A DNA stretch of 64,000 nt from Maribacter thermophilus (GCF_001020565.1 NZ_LDAS01000001.1:162402-226401); one strand, 5' to 3'; positions 9,883-19,650 are shown, counted from the first letter of the stretch. Program-made: numbers and translations. Notes: generated from the letters alone by a model not told the origin.

Positions 9883-11904
9883 TTAGTGTAGTGCATCGAT
9901 AATTTCTTGTGGCAGTAATACCTTGTCCACAATATGTACTATACCGTTGCTGGTTGTTACGTCTGGCGTAGTTACGTTGGCGTCTATATGCGATTTGTCG
10001 CGGATTTGTACGCCGGTACCCAAAAGGGCAAATAGCGATTCTCCCTGTACCGTGGTAATTTCTAAATGGTCCGATAGGTCGGTAGATGCTACCGATGCTC
10101 CAGATACTACATGATAGGTAAGTAACTTTGCTAACAAGGCTTTTTCTTCATCTGTATCAAAGTCGGACAAGCTGTTATAACTACTGCCCAGATCATTTAA
10201 AAATGTAGTAAATGCATCATTGGTAGGGGCAAAGACCGTAAACGGACCATCACCGCTCAAAGTCTCCACCAAGCCGGCGTCTGCTTGGATCAAGGCCGCT
10301 ACCAAAGTACTAAGGTCGGGAACATCTTGTGCCGTTTCTACAATATTTAACATACCGGGAGCCAATGCATCTAACGTTTCTTGTGGTAATAGTACCTTAT
10401 TAATAATATGCACCACCCCATTGCTGGCCTCAACATCTGCAAGTACTACCGAGGCATTCATATCGGTTGCATCTTCTACATGTACCGTACCGTCCTGTAT
10501 TTTAATACCGATATTTTCGCCTTGAAAAGTTTCTATAGATTGTCCATCACTTAAATCTGTAGAAAAAGCGGCGTTACCAGCAACCACATGATAGGTCAAG
10601 ATAGAGACCAGTAATTGTTTTTCTTCGTCCGTGTCAAAATCGGATAAGCTATTGTAGTCATCTCCCAAAGTGTCTAAAAGAGAGGTGAAAGCGGCATTGG
10701 TAGGAGCGAACACAGTAAATGGACCATCACCGTTTAGGGTTTCTACCAAACCGGCATCCGCCTGGATCAGCGATTCTACCAAAAGGCTCAAGTCTTCGGT
10801 TGCTACAGCAGTTTCGACAATTGTCTTAAGTTGCAGAGAAACAACAAAATCGATGGCCGATTGTGGTAGTAAAACCTTATCTATAGTGTGCGCTACACCG
10901 TTAGAGGCCATAATATCTACACCGGTAATATTGGCATTGGTGTCGGATGCATCGCCAATAACAAATGTTTCGCCAGAGGAAATAATTTCAACACTGTTAC
11001 CTTCAAAAGCCGTAGAAACTTGCCCTGCCGAAAGATCTGTAGATTTTACTTCTGCGGGTATCACATGATACAACAGAATGTTTTTTAATAGGGCCATTTC
11101 TTCTGCCGTGTCAAAATCATCAAGACTGTTATAGTCGTCGCCTAAAATTTCCAATAGTGCCACAAAGGCATCATCTGTAGGGGCAAAAACGGTAAATGGA
11201 CCATCGGAACTTAGGGTGGCAACTAGATCCGCCTTGATAACGGCAGCTTCTAAAATCGACAGGGGTTCGGTGGCCACTACAATATCGACTAAAGTACCAT
11301 TGTTGTTGGTTATTTCTTCTTGGTTCAGCGCATCTATAATAGCCTGTGGCAACATTACTTTGTCTATGACGTGAACGACACCGTTACTTGCCATAACATC
11401 GGCAATTACTACTTCGGCATTTACTTCGGTCGCATCTTCTATAAATACACCGCCTTCCAAATTTATTGTCAAATCTTCACCTTGTACGGTAGAAACGGTC
11501 ATTTGGTCCGATAAATCAGTAGATTTTGCGGCTACACCGGCAACCACATGGTAGGTCAGAATTGTTGTTAGTAATTCTCGTTCTTCATCCGTGTCAAAGT
11601 CGGATAAAGAATCAAAACCATCCAATTGGTCTAATAACGCGGCAAATGCATCATTGGTAGGAGCAAAAACAGTAAATGGCCCTTCGGAGCTTAGGGTCCC
11701 CACCAAATCTGTTCCTTCCGAATTGTCTGCGGTCATTAGTGCGGAAACCAAGGAAGACAATGCATCTTCGGCTTGTGCGGTTTCAACAATGGTCATTGTC
11801 TCTGGCAGGTCCGTGTTATCATTTGCATCTTTATCGCAAGACCATAATACAATGGTAATACTAGTTAGTAATAAGAGGTTTTTTAATTGTAGTAAAAATT
11901 TCAT
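9883..11904 (-). CDS. Lipoprotein with four tandem FAS1 (fasciclin) domains
   Basis: This 673-residue surface or periplasmic lipoprotein has a signal peptide ending in the lipobox LWSC (Cys at residue 23). Four FAS1 domains of about 155 residues each follow, starting near residues 37, 200, 360 and 520. Each carries the H1 box GPFTVFAPT(N/D)(D/A)AF, the segment YHV(V/I) and the H2 box ASNG(V/I)(V/A)H(V/I/T)I(D/N)KV(M/L)LPQ, with the fourth domain reading TSNGIVHIVDKVLLPQ. FAS1 domains mediate adhesion and matrix binding, so a role in attachment or aggregation is inferred. The domains are similar to each other, which implies internal duplication. The gene is single, divergent from mnmA across a 282-base region with several dyads. 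Confidence 0.93.
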   Translation of the reverse strand: MKFLLQLKNLLLLTSITIVLWSCDKDANDNTDLPETMTIVETAQAEDALSSLVSALMTADNSEGTDLVGTLSSEGPFTVFAPTNDAFAALLDQLDGFDSLSDFDTDEERELLTTILTYHVVAGVAAKSTDLSDQMTVSTVQGEDLTINLEGGVFIEDATEVNAEVVIADVMASNGVVHVIDKVMLPQAIIDALNQEEITNNNGTLVDIVVATEPLSILEAAVIKADLVATLSSDGPFTVFAPTDDAFVALLEILGDDYNSLDDFDTAEEMALLKNILLYHVIPAEVKSTDLSAGQVSTAFEGNSVEIISSGETFVIGDASDTNANITGVDIMASNGVAHTIDKVLLPQSAIDFVVSLQLKTIVETAVATEDLSLLVESLIQADAGLVETLNGDGPFTVFAPTNAAFTSLLDTLGDDYNSLSDFDTDEEKQLLVSILTYHVVAGNAAFSTDLSDGQSIETFQGENIGIKIQDGTVHVEDATDMNASVVLADVEASNGVVHIINKVLLPQETLDALAPGMLNIVETAQDVPDLSTLVAALIQADAGLVETLSGDGPFTVFAPTNDAFTTFLNDLGSSYNSLSDFDTDEEKALLAKLLTYHVVSGASVASTDLSDHLEITTVQGESLFALLGTGVQIRDKSHIDANVTTPDVTTSNGIVHIVDKVLLPQEIIDALH

Positions 11905-11957
11905 AGCGGCATTTTTTAAAGATTGTTTTTTAAATGTTTAGTAATCGAGGCAATATT

Positions 11958-12089
11958 TACCAAATTGGTAATAAAGTGTCTATTTTGGTGAAAATACTAT
12001 AATATTATTTTGTTTAATCTTTTTTGATAAAAGTTTAACAAAATAATATTTTCGGATTAAATAAAAGAACAAGGTGTATTCCTTGGTTC
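11958..12089. repeat. Dyad-rich intergenic region between FAS1 gene and mnmA
   Basis: Three inverted repeats are visible: TACCAA-A-TTGGTA at 11958-11970, a 14-bp perfect arm pair AATATTATTTTGTT / AACAAAATAATATT at 12001-12014 and 12037-12050 (22-base loop), and GAACAAGG / CCTTGGTTC with one bulged base at 12067-12089. None is followed by a clear T run, so they are candidate operators or mRNA leader structures and not terminators. Confidence 0.6.
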
Positions 12090-12159
12090 TACTACCATTT
12101 GCGTTTTTTGAGGTTATAATTCCTCATTTGAAAAAAAGAAGCTTTGAAATGAAATTTTG

Positions 12160-12167
12160 TAATTTTG
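12160..12167 (+). promoter_or_regulatory. mnmA -7 element
   Basis: Exact TAnnTTTG (TAATTTTG) ends 19 bases before the mnmA ATG. A TTTG at 12143-12146 lies upstream but the spacer is only 13 bases, shorter than usual. Confidence 0.5.
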
Positions 12168-12186
12168 TTACGACCAAGATGAATAG

Positions 12187-13377
12187 ATGAAAAAAGTAGT
12201 TATAGGACTTTCGGGGGGAGTAGATTCAAGTGTCGCGGCCTATCTTTTAAAGGAGCAGGGGTACGATGTTATTGGCCTTTTTATGAAGAATTGGCACGAT
12301 GATTCGGTGACCATATCAGAAGAATGTCCGTGGTTGGAAGATAGTAACGATGCATTGATCGTTGCCGAAAAATTGGGTATCCCCTTTCAAACGGTAGATT
12401 TGAGTGCGGAGTACAAAGAGCGTATCGTAGATTATATGTTTCGTGAATATGAAATGGGGCGTACCCCTAACCCTGATGTATTGTGCAATAGAGAGATAAA
12501 GTTTGATGTGTTCCTAAAAATTGCACTTCAACTTGGTGCCGATTATGTAGCTACGGGCCATTATTGTAGAAAAGGAATTATTACGGGCCAAGATGGTACC
12601 GAAACCTATCAATTATTATCCGGGAAGGATACGAATAAAGACCAATCATATTTTTTATGTCAATTATCGCAAGAGCAATTGGCGAAAACACTTTTTCCTA
12701 TTGGCGAGTTGACGAAGCCCGAGGTAAGAAAAATTGCTGCGGACATGAACTTAATTACGGCAGATAAAAAAGATTCTCAAGGTTTATGTTTTATTGGAAA
12801 AGTTAGGTTGCCAGAGTTTCTACAGCAGCAGTTAAAGCCCAAAACTGGTAAAATTGTTGAGGTACCTTCTGGGGTAGAGCAATATCAAAGACCTGTTCCT
12901 GAATTTAAGAACAAAGCTTCCGAATTAGAGTTTTTTGCACAAAAGCCACATTATTCTATCTCTGACGGTAAAGTTGTGGGAGAACACCAAGGTGCCCATT
13001 ATTTTACAAAGGGTCAACGAAAAGGGCTTAATGTTGGGGGTACAAAAGAACCTTTGTTCGTAATAGATACCGATGTTGAGGAAAATGTTATCTATACCGG
13101 ACAGGGAAAGTCGCACCCAGGTTTGTACCGACGAACATTGTTTGTGCAAGAATCGGAAATACATTGGGTAAGGCCAGACTTAAGGTTACAGCCCGACGAA
13201 AGCATGGAGGTAAAGGCTCGGATTAGATATCGACAAAAATTACAAAATGCAACCGTTTATAAGGTAGAAGGGGGACTTTATGTAGATTTTGAAGAAAAAC
13301 AGTCGGCTATTACCGAGGGTCAGTTTGTAGCTTGGTACCAAGATGATGAGTTGATCGGGTCGGGAGTTATTTCGTAA
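12187..13377 (+). CDS. mnmA: tRNA-specific 2-thiouridylase MnmA
   Basis: It thiolates the wobble uridine U34 of tRNAs for Lys, Glu and Gln, using a persulfide and ATP. The N-terminal PP-loop is GLSGGVDSS. Both catalytic cysteines are present: one in [12 protein letters not shown] and one in [10 protein letters not shown]. The 396-residue length is somewhat above the usual 360-370. The extra sequence seems to lie between the second Cys and the beta-barrel domain, near [20 protein letters not shown], a layout common in Bacteroidota. The nitronate monooxygenase gene begins 34 bases downstream on the same strand. Confidence 0.95.
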   Translation: MKKVVIGLSGGVDSSVAAYLLKEQGYDVIGLFMKNWHDDSVTISEECPWLEDSNDALIVAEKLGIPFQTVDLSAEYKERIVDYMFREYEMGRTPNPDVLCNREIKFDVFLKIALQLGADYVATGHYCRKGIITGQDGTETYQLLSGKDTNKDQSYFLCQLSQEQLAKTLFPIGELTKPEVRKIAADMNLITADKKDSQGLCFIGKVRLPEFLQQQLKPKTGKIVEVPSGVEQYQRPVPEFKNKASELEFFAQKPHYSISDGKVVGEHQGAHYFTKGQRKGLNVGGTKEPLFVIDTDVEENVIYTGQGKSHPGLYRRTLFVQESEIHWVRPDLRLQPDESMEVKARIRYRQKLQNATVYKVEGGLYVDFEEKQSAITEGQFVAWYQDDELIGSGVIS

Positions 13378-13411
13378 CCGTCGCACATAACCTTTTTATA
13401 TACTCTATAAT

Positions 13412-14371
13412 ATGCAGAATAGAATAACTGAACTTTTTAATATTAAATATCCCATTGTTCAGGCAGGTATGGTATGGGCCAGTGGATGGAAGCTTGCTTC
13501 GGCGGTTTCAAATGCTGGGGGACTTGGTATTATAGGAGCGGGAAGTATGTACCCCGATGTTTTTCTGGATCATATAAAAAAGTGCAAACAAGCCACGGAT
13601 AAACCCTTTGGGGTAAACCTCCCGATGCTGTACCCTGATTTGGAAGAGCTTATAGGAATTATTGTTAAAGAGAAAGTAAAAATTGTTTTCACCTCTGCGG
13701 GCAACCCTAAAACATGGACCTCTTATTTAAAGGAAAAAGGGATAATCGTGGTACATGTGGTCAGCAGCGTTAAATTTGCTTTAAAGGCCAAAGAAGCCGG
13801 TGTAGATGCCATTGTGGCGGAAGGTTTTGAAGCTGGGGGGCATAATGGTCGTGATGAGACGACCTCTATGGTACTGATACCTTCGGTTAGGGAACAAATA
13901 GATATTCCGTTAATTGCGGCGGGTGGTATAGCTACGGGCAAAGCTATGCTCGCGGCAATGGTTCTCGGCGCCGATGGTGTTCAGATAGGGAGCAGATTCA
14001 TTGCCTCTACCGAAGCCTCTTCACATCAAAATTTTAAACAAAAGATACTGGATGCCAAAGAAGGCGATACCAGTTTAACCTTAAAAGAGCTCACTCCCGT
14101 GCGTTTGTTGAAGAACAAATTTTATCTCGATATACAAAAAGCATATGAAAACAAGGCCTCAAAAGAAGAACTTAGAGACCTTTTGGGTAGGGGCAGGGCC
14201 AAAAAAGGAATGTTCGAAGGTGACCTGGACGAAGGAGAACTGGAAATAGGGCAAGTATCCTCATTGATCCATAACATTCGACCAGCGGCCGAAATAGTCA
14301 AGGAAATTGTAGATGAATACGAAACGACCAGAATACGGGCCCTTAACGATAAAAGTTTTAGTTTTAGCTAA
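13412..14371 (+). CDS. Nitronate monooxygenase / FabK-like FMN oxidoreductase
   Basis: This 319-residue FMN-dependent TIM barrel is of the 2-nitropropane dioxygenase family, which oxidises alkyl nitronates; the related FabK reduces enoyl-ACP. Visible hallmarks are the N-terminal PIVQAGMVWASGWKLA, the glycine-rich VSNAGGLGIIGAGSM, the active-site His in FEAGGHNGRDE and the phosphate-binding IAAGGIATGKAML. The C-terminal part is acidic and charged. The family is hard to split by sequence, so the substrate stays open. It converges on the small lipoprotein gene with a 16-base gap. Confidence 0.88.
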   Translation: MQNRITELFNIKYPIVQAGMVWASGWKLASAVSNAGGLGIIGAGSMYPDVFLDHIKKCKQATDKPFGVNLPMLYPDLEELIGIIVKEKVKIVFTSAGNPKTWTSYLKEKGIIVVHVVSSVKFALKAKEAGVDAIVAEGFEAGGHNGRDETTSMVLIPSVREQIDIPLIAAGGIATGKAMLAAMVLGADGVQIGSRFIASTEASSHQNFKQKILDAKEGDTSLTLKELTPVRLLKNKFYLDIQKAYENKASKEELRDLLGRGRAKKGMFEGDLDEGELEIGQVSSLIHNIRPAAEIVKEIVDEYETTRIRALNDKSFSFS

Positions 14372-14387
14372 CTTTGGTTTTTAAAGG

Positions 14388-14915
14388 CTATTCGGTAGAT
14401 TCTACCTTTGTGTAAGTAAAAGTAACCTGTGTTTCGGTTATGACAGCATTTACATCTTGAATGCTCAAAGTCGATGTGTATTGAAATTCAGTAGCCGATT
14501 CGTTAAAAGTTAACGAGAAACCAAGCTGTTCACATGACACTATTAAATACAATTGGTCTTCAAATAATGCCCATGTACCGTTAGTGGAGGTTATATTGCA
14601 TCCGGCTGCTCTACTCCCTTTTTCGTACGAATAGATTCTATTGGATCCAAAACTGAACAAGGCATCTTTATAACATTCAGAATACTGTTCGTAAATGTCG
14701 GCACTTGGATTGTCTACATTGTCATTGCTCAAATCTATTTCGGTATCGGCCATTAAACCGGTAAGGGTCCATTGGCCTACTAATTTAACCTCTTCGTCCT
14801 TCAATTCACCTGTAAAGTTGTCCGGGCAAGAAACGGGTTCGCTATCCACACCACATCCAAAAAGCGTACAATTAATAATTATCAATATTCCGACAAGAAA
14901 TGTTTTGTTTTTCAT
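14388..14915 (-). CDS. Small lipoprotein, possibly lipocalin-like
   Basis: This 175-residue protein has a signal peptide ending in the lipobox LFGC, followed by a Ser/Pro-containing linker. The body begins VKLVGQWTLTGLMADTEIDL and has alternating strands (NGTWALFEDQLYLIV, SIQDVNAVITETQVTFTYT), a pattern seen in lipocalin-like lipoproteins of Bacteroidota. Three further cysteines (SECYKD, AGCNIT, SCEQLG) could form disulfides. No named family is recognised with certainty and no operon partner is seen. Confidence 0.7.
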   Translation of the reverse strand: MKNKTFLVGILIIINCTLFGCGVDSEPVSCPDNFTGELKDEEVKLVGQWTLTGLMADTEIDLSNDNVDNPSADIYEQYSECYKDALFSFGSNRIYSYEKGSRAAGCNITSTNGTWALFEDQLYLIVSCEQLGFSLTFNESATEFQYTSTLSIQDVNAVITETQVTFTYTKVESTE

Positions 14916-15082
14916 TTAAATCATTTTTCACAAGATGTAATATTCAAGATTAGGTTGCTTTCCAATTTACTAAAATATAGGATATGAAAAATCTTTAATT
15001 GATCAAATAGCCCAAAGCACATACAGGGTTTGTTCTTTTAAAGTAATTGGTACTTCTTTCTTAAACTGGCATGGAAATTAAA

Positions 15083-18000
15083 CTATGCTCCTTTTTGTTT
15101 AAGACTTCCTAAATACTCCATTAAATCCCTAAGTTCTCTTCTTGATATCATTCTGCCCATAGGCGGCATTGCCGAAATTGAGTTTTCTCTTTTCTTTATT
15201 CTTGCTAAGGGAACCTCCATGGGTTCGGCTTCGGAGGTTCTTAACAATAGGTCTGTTTTACGTTCTTCCATTAAAACCCCTGTAACCTTTTGTCCGTCGG
15301 TCAATGTTAGGGTGACCGATCCATAGCCGGGAGCCAATCTGGCACTTGGCTCTATTAAAGCTTCCAATATTTCTTCCCTAGAAAGTATATTGGCAATATT
15401 ATCAAGTGCAGGGCCTACCTCTCCACCAGTACCGTTTACCGCATGGCACCGTACACATTGTGCCGTAGGGTTATTGTTGAAAACGGTTCTACCATTCCAC
15501 CAACTACCTCCGTATAAGGTTTCTTGATAAGAATCGGTAGTATATCCAAGATTTTTCAATTTACCCATCTGCGCTATCAAGGTCGAATCTTCGGTCGCTT
15601 TTACAGATTCCATTAAATCGAGCATAATTTCTTGACGCAATTGGTTTTTACTTGCCTTAGCTATCAAATTAGTTAAAATGGCACTGCTCTTTTCTTTCGG
15701 CAGATCTCCAAGTACACCTAGCATACGCTGTTGTTCACCTACCGACCCTTTTTGAAAAATGGGGCCGACAATAGAAGGTAGTTTTTCTTTGGGTAAATCT
15801 AGTTGACCCAATAAACCAACGGCGGCGGTTCTTACTTCGGCATTGCTATCTTTCATTCCACGGGCCATGGCCATTTCTATTTTTGAAAACTTAAGATTGC
15901 CAAGAGTGGTTAAAATAGTGGCCCTAACTTTTGGTGAATCGATGGATTTGAATAGGTTGTACAGTTTGTCATTATAGGTGTCTATTCCTACAGCCCCGAT
16001 AGCCTTTGAAATGCCTATCAGTATCTCCGGATTTTTTTGTTCAAGAAAGAATGGAATGTCTTTTTCCAGTTTATCTTTTAGGAGTTTATCTTCTCTAATT
16101 ATCTCTCCTCTGTACCGGCCGTCTACCCTGTCCAGCACGCTTGGGTTGTTCCATGTTCCCAATGCGGCAAGGGCCTCTCCACGTAATACATTTGAAACCG
16201 AAGCACGTTTTGAAAAGCGTATAAGGTCTTCAAGGGCGGTTTCCGTTCCTACGCGCAATGCAGCGTTTATGGCCCTTCTTAACAAAGGTTCTGAAGTAAA
16301 GCGGTCTTCTGAAAGTATGGCGGCAAGTTCTGGCAATGCCTCTTCAATAGACCAGTCATCATTTATGGCCCTTGCGGCCTCTGTTACTATATATTCGTCC
16401 TTATCTGACAAAAACAGGGATATTTTTGAATTTTGAAGCCTTCTTAATACCAATACGGCCGCTATTCTTAAACTTCTATTATCACTATCGGCCAGGGCGG
16501 TTATAGGCTCCACTTCTCCGATTCTTGATAAAGCCAAAACTCCGGCATGCCTTATGTAAAGATCGTTGTCGTTGTTTTCTGCAATCATTTTTATTAATGG
16601 GTCTATAGCTTCTTTATAAGCCACTCTACCCAATGCTTGGGCGGCAAAAAACTTGACTCTATCATTTTGATGCGATAACAATGGGAGCAGGTTTTCTGCG
16701 GCGTCACCAAATTTTACATCGCCAATGACCTTGGCAGCCTGTGCAATAATTTCTGGATCTTCATCAGAAAGTAAGGGTATTAAGGGTTCGGCTTTGTCTT
16801 TATTATTGGCCGCTATCTGCCCGATTGCCCAGATAGCATGAATACGTGCAAATTGATTTTCTTCTTCGGTAATAGCCTTTTTTAGGGCTCTATAACCCCA
16901 AAAGGTTCTCTTTGCCAATTCGAATTGTGCTTTTTGGCGAATGCGCATATCTTCATAGCTAAGCAATTTGATCAAGTTGTCGGTATCATCATTTTCATAA
17001 TCATGGGTCATTAGCCTTTTGGTTTCAAGACGCTGTTGCTCTAGATCGTTTTCATTGTCCTTAACATCCAGTTTCCAGACTCTTCCAAAATCTTTGGCCC
17101 CCCAGCCATTGACCCAGTCTGCAAGATATAGGGCACCTTCGGGGCCAAAAGCGATGCCCGTAGGTAATACACCTGTAAGGATGGATTCGTCCGATTTTAA
17201 TTCAAAACTGGCACCTTTTGGCTGAAGGTCGAACGACCAAATATGAGAACGACTGGGGTCGCCCACAAATTCTACCAAGAAAAACTTGTCCAACCACTTT
17301 TTGCCCAAAGCAGTTCCGGGATTGTAAAGCATACCCGTAGGGCCGTTGTGAAAATTTTGAATCGGGGGCATAATATAGGCTGCCTGCCCTTCCCATCTTG
17401 GGACAAACAATTTTTCGTCCATCCAAACATTATAACCATTATTGTTGGGGTCTGTATATTTTCCATATTGCCAGTTGGATCGCCAGCCGGCATCGGAACC
17501 TTCTACGATATGAACCAATCTTTCGCTTTCTCCTTTATGGTCCCCATCGTTGTCGGAAGATATGATGTTGCCATAGGCATCAAAAACAAATTCATGGGTA
17601 TTTCTTAATCCGCGGGCAAAAACCTCAAAATCACTTCCGTCCGGATTACTTCTAACGATAACCCCTTGGTTTGGATACTTATGGTTAACCCCGTCAACGG
17701 TAGTTAGGTTGGCGCCAATATCACCGATACCCCAGTATATTTTTCCGTCGGGTCCTTGTATGGCCCCAGACATACCATGCCCAGAAAACCCGATGTGTAC
17801 GGCAAAACCTGTGGCTATACTGGTTTTTTCGTCTATAACCTTATCACCGTTGGTATCTCTAAGACGATACATGTCGGGGCCTATTCCTAAAAACATATCC
17901 TCGTCCCTTACCAAAAGTGCTCCCGCGACATCATTTACTTCATCGTTAAAATCGTTTAAGATCTGTGTAGAGATATCGGCTATGCCATCACCGTCAGAAT

Positions 18001-18487
18001 CTTCTAACATCCATACTTCATCTTTTTCAACGGCCAAGTCGCGCCAATCATGTATAGAATCATTGTTCAAATCGGGAAACCAACTATTTTCTTTACTCTT
18101 TTCAGGGGCAAAGGTTTCATGTAAAAACGCGCGTCGTTCCTCAACAGATTGCAATCCGATAGAGGCGGTCATCCAATCACGGTGTCCCCTAATATCAAAT
18201 TCCGAATTTTTATTTCTGTTAGATCTGGTAATGTAAACCCTGCCTTCATTGTCCATATCCATGGCAATAGGGTCTGGAGCCAAAGAGTCAGAGGCCCAAA
18301 GACTCAGTTCAAGGCCATCTGCAACAATAGCTGAAATACCTTCTTTTGCCTTTTGCATCTTTTCCGAAATAGCGGTGCTGTCCTCATAAATGACTACGGG
18401 AGTTTCTATAGGTTTTTTATGGTTACAGGAAATAAATAAAAAGGAAAGGACGGTAATGTAAAAAATGGGATTGGAAAATAATTTCAT
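15083..18487 (-). CDS. Lipoprotein dehydrogenase with beta-propeller, HEAT repeats and c-type haem domain (PVC-type)
   Basis: This 1134-residue protein starts with a lipobox (LFISCNH). Residues about 45-480 form a soluble-glucose-dehydrogenase-like propeller (VYITRSNRNKNSEFD, GPDGKIYWGIGDIGANL, GPEGALYLADWVNGWG). HEAT-like repeats follow from about 500 to 960 (QKAQFELAKRTFWGYRAL, IRHAGVLALSRIGE). The C-terminal haem domain has CVRCHAVNGTGGEVGPAL and the likely axial Met in SAMPPMGRM. This is the architecture called PVC-type haem-binding CxxCH protein. It probably oxidises a sugar or alcohol outside the cytoplasm and passes electrons to a cytochrome; the substrate is unknown. It is one unit, divergent from the DUF1080 gene. 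Confidence 0.9.
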   Translation of the reverse strand: MKLFSNPIFYITVLSFLFISCNHKKPIETPVVIYEDSTAISEKMQKAKEGISAIVADGLELSLWASDSLAPDPIAMDMDNEGRVYITRSNRNKNSEFDIRGHRDWMTASIGLQSVEERRAFLHETFAPEKSKENSWFPDLNNDSIHDWRDLAVEKDEVWMLEDSDGDGIADISTQILNDFNDEVNDVAGALLVRDEDMFLGIGPDMYRLRDTNGDKVIDEKTSIATGFAVHIGFSGHGMSGAIQGPDGKIYWGIGDIGANLTTVDGVNHKYPNQGVIVRSNPDGSDFEVFARGLRNTHEFVFDAYGNIISSDNDGDHKGESERLVHIVEGSDAGWRSNWQYGKYTDPNNNGYNVWMDEKLFVPRWEGQAAYIMPPIQNFHNGPTGMLYNPGTALGKKWLDKFFLVEFVGDPSRSHIWSFDLQPKGASFELKSDESILTGVLPTGIAFGPEGALYLADWVNGWGAKDFGRVWKLDVKDNENDLEQQRLETKRLMTHDYENDDTDNLIKLLSYEDMRIRQKAQFELAKRTFWGYRALKKAITEEENQFARIHAIWAIGQIAANNKDKAEPLIPLLSDEDPEIIAQAAKVIGDVKFGDAAENLLPLLSHQNDRVKFFAAQALGRVAYKEAIDPLIKMIAENNDNDLYIRHAGVLALSRIGEVEPITALADSDNRSLRIAAVLVLRRLQNSKISLFLSDKDEYIVTEAARAINDDWSIEEALPELAAILSEDRFTSEPLLRRAINAALRVGTETALEDLIRFSKRASVSNVLRGEALAALGTWNNPSVLDRVDGRYRGEIIREDKLLKDKLEKDIPFFLEQKNPEILIGISKAIGAVGIDTYNDKLYNLFKSIDSPKVRATILTTLGNLKFSKIEMAMARGMKDSNAEVRTAAVGLLGQLDLPKEKLPSIVGPIFQKGSVGEQQRMLGVLGDLPKEKSSAILTNLIAKASKNQLRQEIMLDLMESVKATEDSTLIAQMGKLKNLGYTTDSYQETLYGGSWWNGRTVFNNNPTAQCVRCHAVNGTGGEVGPALDNIANILSREEILEALIEPSARLAPGYGSVTLTLTDGQKVTGVLMEERKTDLLLRTSEAEPMEVPLARIKKRENSISAMPPMGRMISRRELRDLMEYLGSLKQKGA

Positions 18488-18663
18488 TGGTTGGTTTTGA
18501 AGGGACTATAAATTATTGATGTTAAAAATAGAGAATTGATAAACTAACATTATTTTAAATTTTGACTTATCATTTTTTAAAGTTTGATATAATATTAAAT
18601 GTTCTAGTAACACTATACAAGTATTTTTAAAAAAATGAACTTAAGTTTTTATATAACTTGTCC

Positions 18664-18671
18664 TATATTTG
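18664..18671 (+). promoter_or_regulatory. -7 element upstream of the DUF1080 gene
   Basis: Exact TAnnTTTG (TATATTTG) 30 bases before the ATG at 18702, in a 214-base AT-rich divergent intergenic region. No good -33 TTG is seen. Confidence 0.4.
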
Positions 18672-18701
18672 ATAATCTCATAATTATAAATAGTTAGATT
18701 C

Positions 18702-19634
18702 ATGAAGTACAGATTTTTGTTTTTTTCGTTTTTGCTTATTGTCTTATCTACATCTTTGATGGCCCAAGAAGGCCATCCTCTTGAAGGAAGGTGGAACTTA
18801 ACAATTGATCAAGAGGGTAAAGAGTTACCTAGTTGGCTAGAGATTAGGCATTCTGGTCATAATACTTTGATCGGTAGGTTTACGTTTGCTTTTGGTAGCG
18901 CAAGACCTATAGCGGAAGTAAAAAAATATGGAGATATCTTTTATTTTGAAATTCCACCACAATGGGAACCTGGTGCTTCAAATATGGAATTTGAAGGAAA
19001 ATTGGTAGGTGACGGTCTCGAGGGTACTATGGTATTTACCAATGGAAAAACATATAAATGGACAGCGGTCAAGGCCCCAGAGTTGCCGTATTACGAAAAA
19101 GTAAAAACAGGAAAGAAAATTGAACTTTTCAATGGTAAAAATTTGAATGGGTGGAAAATTGTGGAAGGTAACCAATGGAAAGTGGTAGACGGAATATTAA
19201 AAAGCGATAAATCTGGTGTTAACCTTGTATCGGAAGAGAAGTTCAAAGATTTTAAGATCCATGTAGAATTTAGATATCCTGAAGGAAGTAATAGTGGTCT
19301 TTATTTAAGAGGAAGGTATGAGGTTCAGATTGCCGATAATTATGGGTTAGAACCTTCTTCCATCTACTTTGGAGGTATTTACGGGTTGATCGACCCAAAT
19401 GAAAATGCAGCCTTAAAGGCAGGGGAGTGGCAGACCTATGATATTACCCTAATAGGTAGAAGGGTAACGGTCGTTGCAAACGGAAAAACGATTATTAACG
19501 GCCAAAACATTCTGGGTATGACAGGCGGTGCCTTAGATAATAAAGAAGCAGAAGCAGGGCCGATTATGATACAGGGGGATCATGGTGCGGTAGAATTCAG
19601 GACTATTGATATTACTCCTCTTACAAAAGGATAA
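18702..19634 (+). CDS. Exported DUF1080 (3-keto-disaccharide hydrolase-like) protein
   Basis: This 310-residue protein has a Sec signal peptide (ending SLMAQ). An N-terminal domain of about 110 residues (GRWNLTIDQEGKELPSWLEI) precedes the DUF1080 domain. That domain begins KKIELFNGKNLNGWKIVEG and contains FRYPEGSNSGLYLRGRYEVQ and the closing VEFRTIDITPL. DUF1080 proteins have a concanavalin-like fold, and some have been shown to hydrolyse 3-keto-glycosides, so this is a probable periplasmic glycoside-degrading enzyme. The gene is divergent from the c-haem dehydrogenase gene, which would fit a linked oxidation-then-cleavage pathway. That link is inference. Confidence 0.88.
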   Translation: MKYRFLFFSFLLIVLSTSLMAQEGHPLEGRWNLTIDQEGKELPSWLEIRHSGHNTLIGRFTFAFGSARPIAEVKKYGDIFYFEIPPQWEPGASNMEFEGKLVGDGLEGTMVFTNGKTYKWTAVKAPELPYYEKVKTGKKIELFNGKNLNGWKIVEGNQWKVVDGILKSDKSGVNLVSEEKFKDFKIHVEFRYPEGSNSGLYLRGRYEVQIADNYGLEPSSIYFGGIYGLIDPNENAALKAGEWQTYDITLIGRRVTVVANGKTIINGQNILGMTGGALDNKEAEAGPIMIQGDHGAVEFRTIDITPLTKG

Positions 19635-19650
19635 TCAACATTACATACAA

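Noticed and set aside
9705-9902. A 65-codon plus-strand open frame
   Set aside because: It runs through a terminator hairpin and into the end of the FAS1 gene on the other strand, and its translation resembles no protein family.
10220-11068. Plus-strand frames opposite the FAS1 gene
   Set aside because: The repeats of the FAS1 gene produce similar antisense frames in each domain; these are shadows of the duplicated coding sequence.
15978-18236. Plus-strand frames of 120 to 175 codons opposite the c-haem dehydrogenase gene
   Set aside because: They lie entirely within a gene with clear propeller, HEAT and CxxCH motifs, and lack family-like features.
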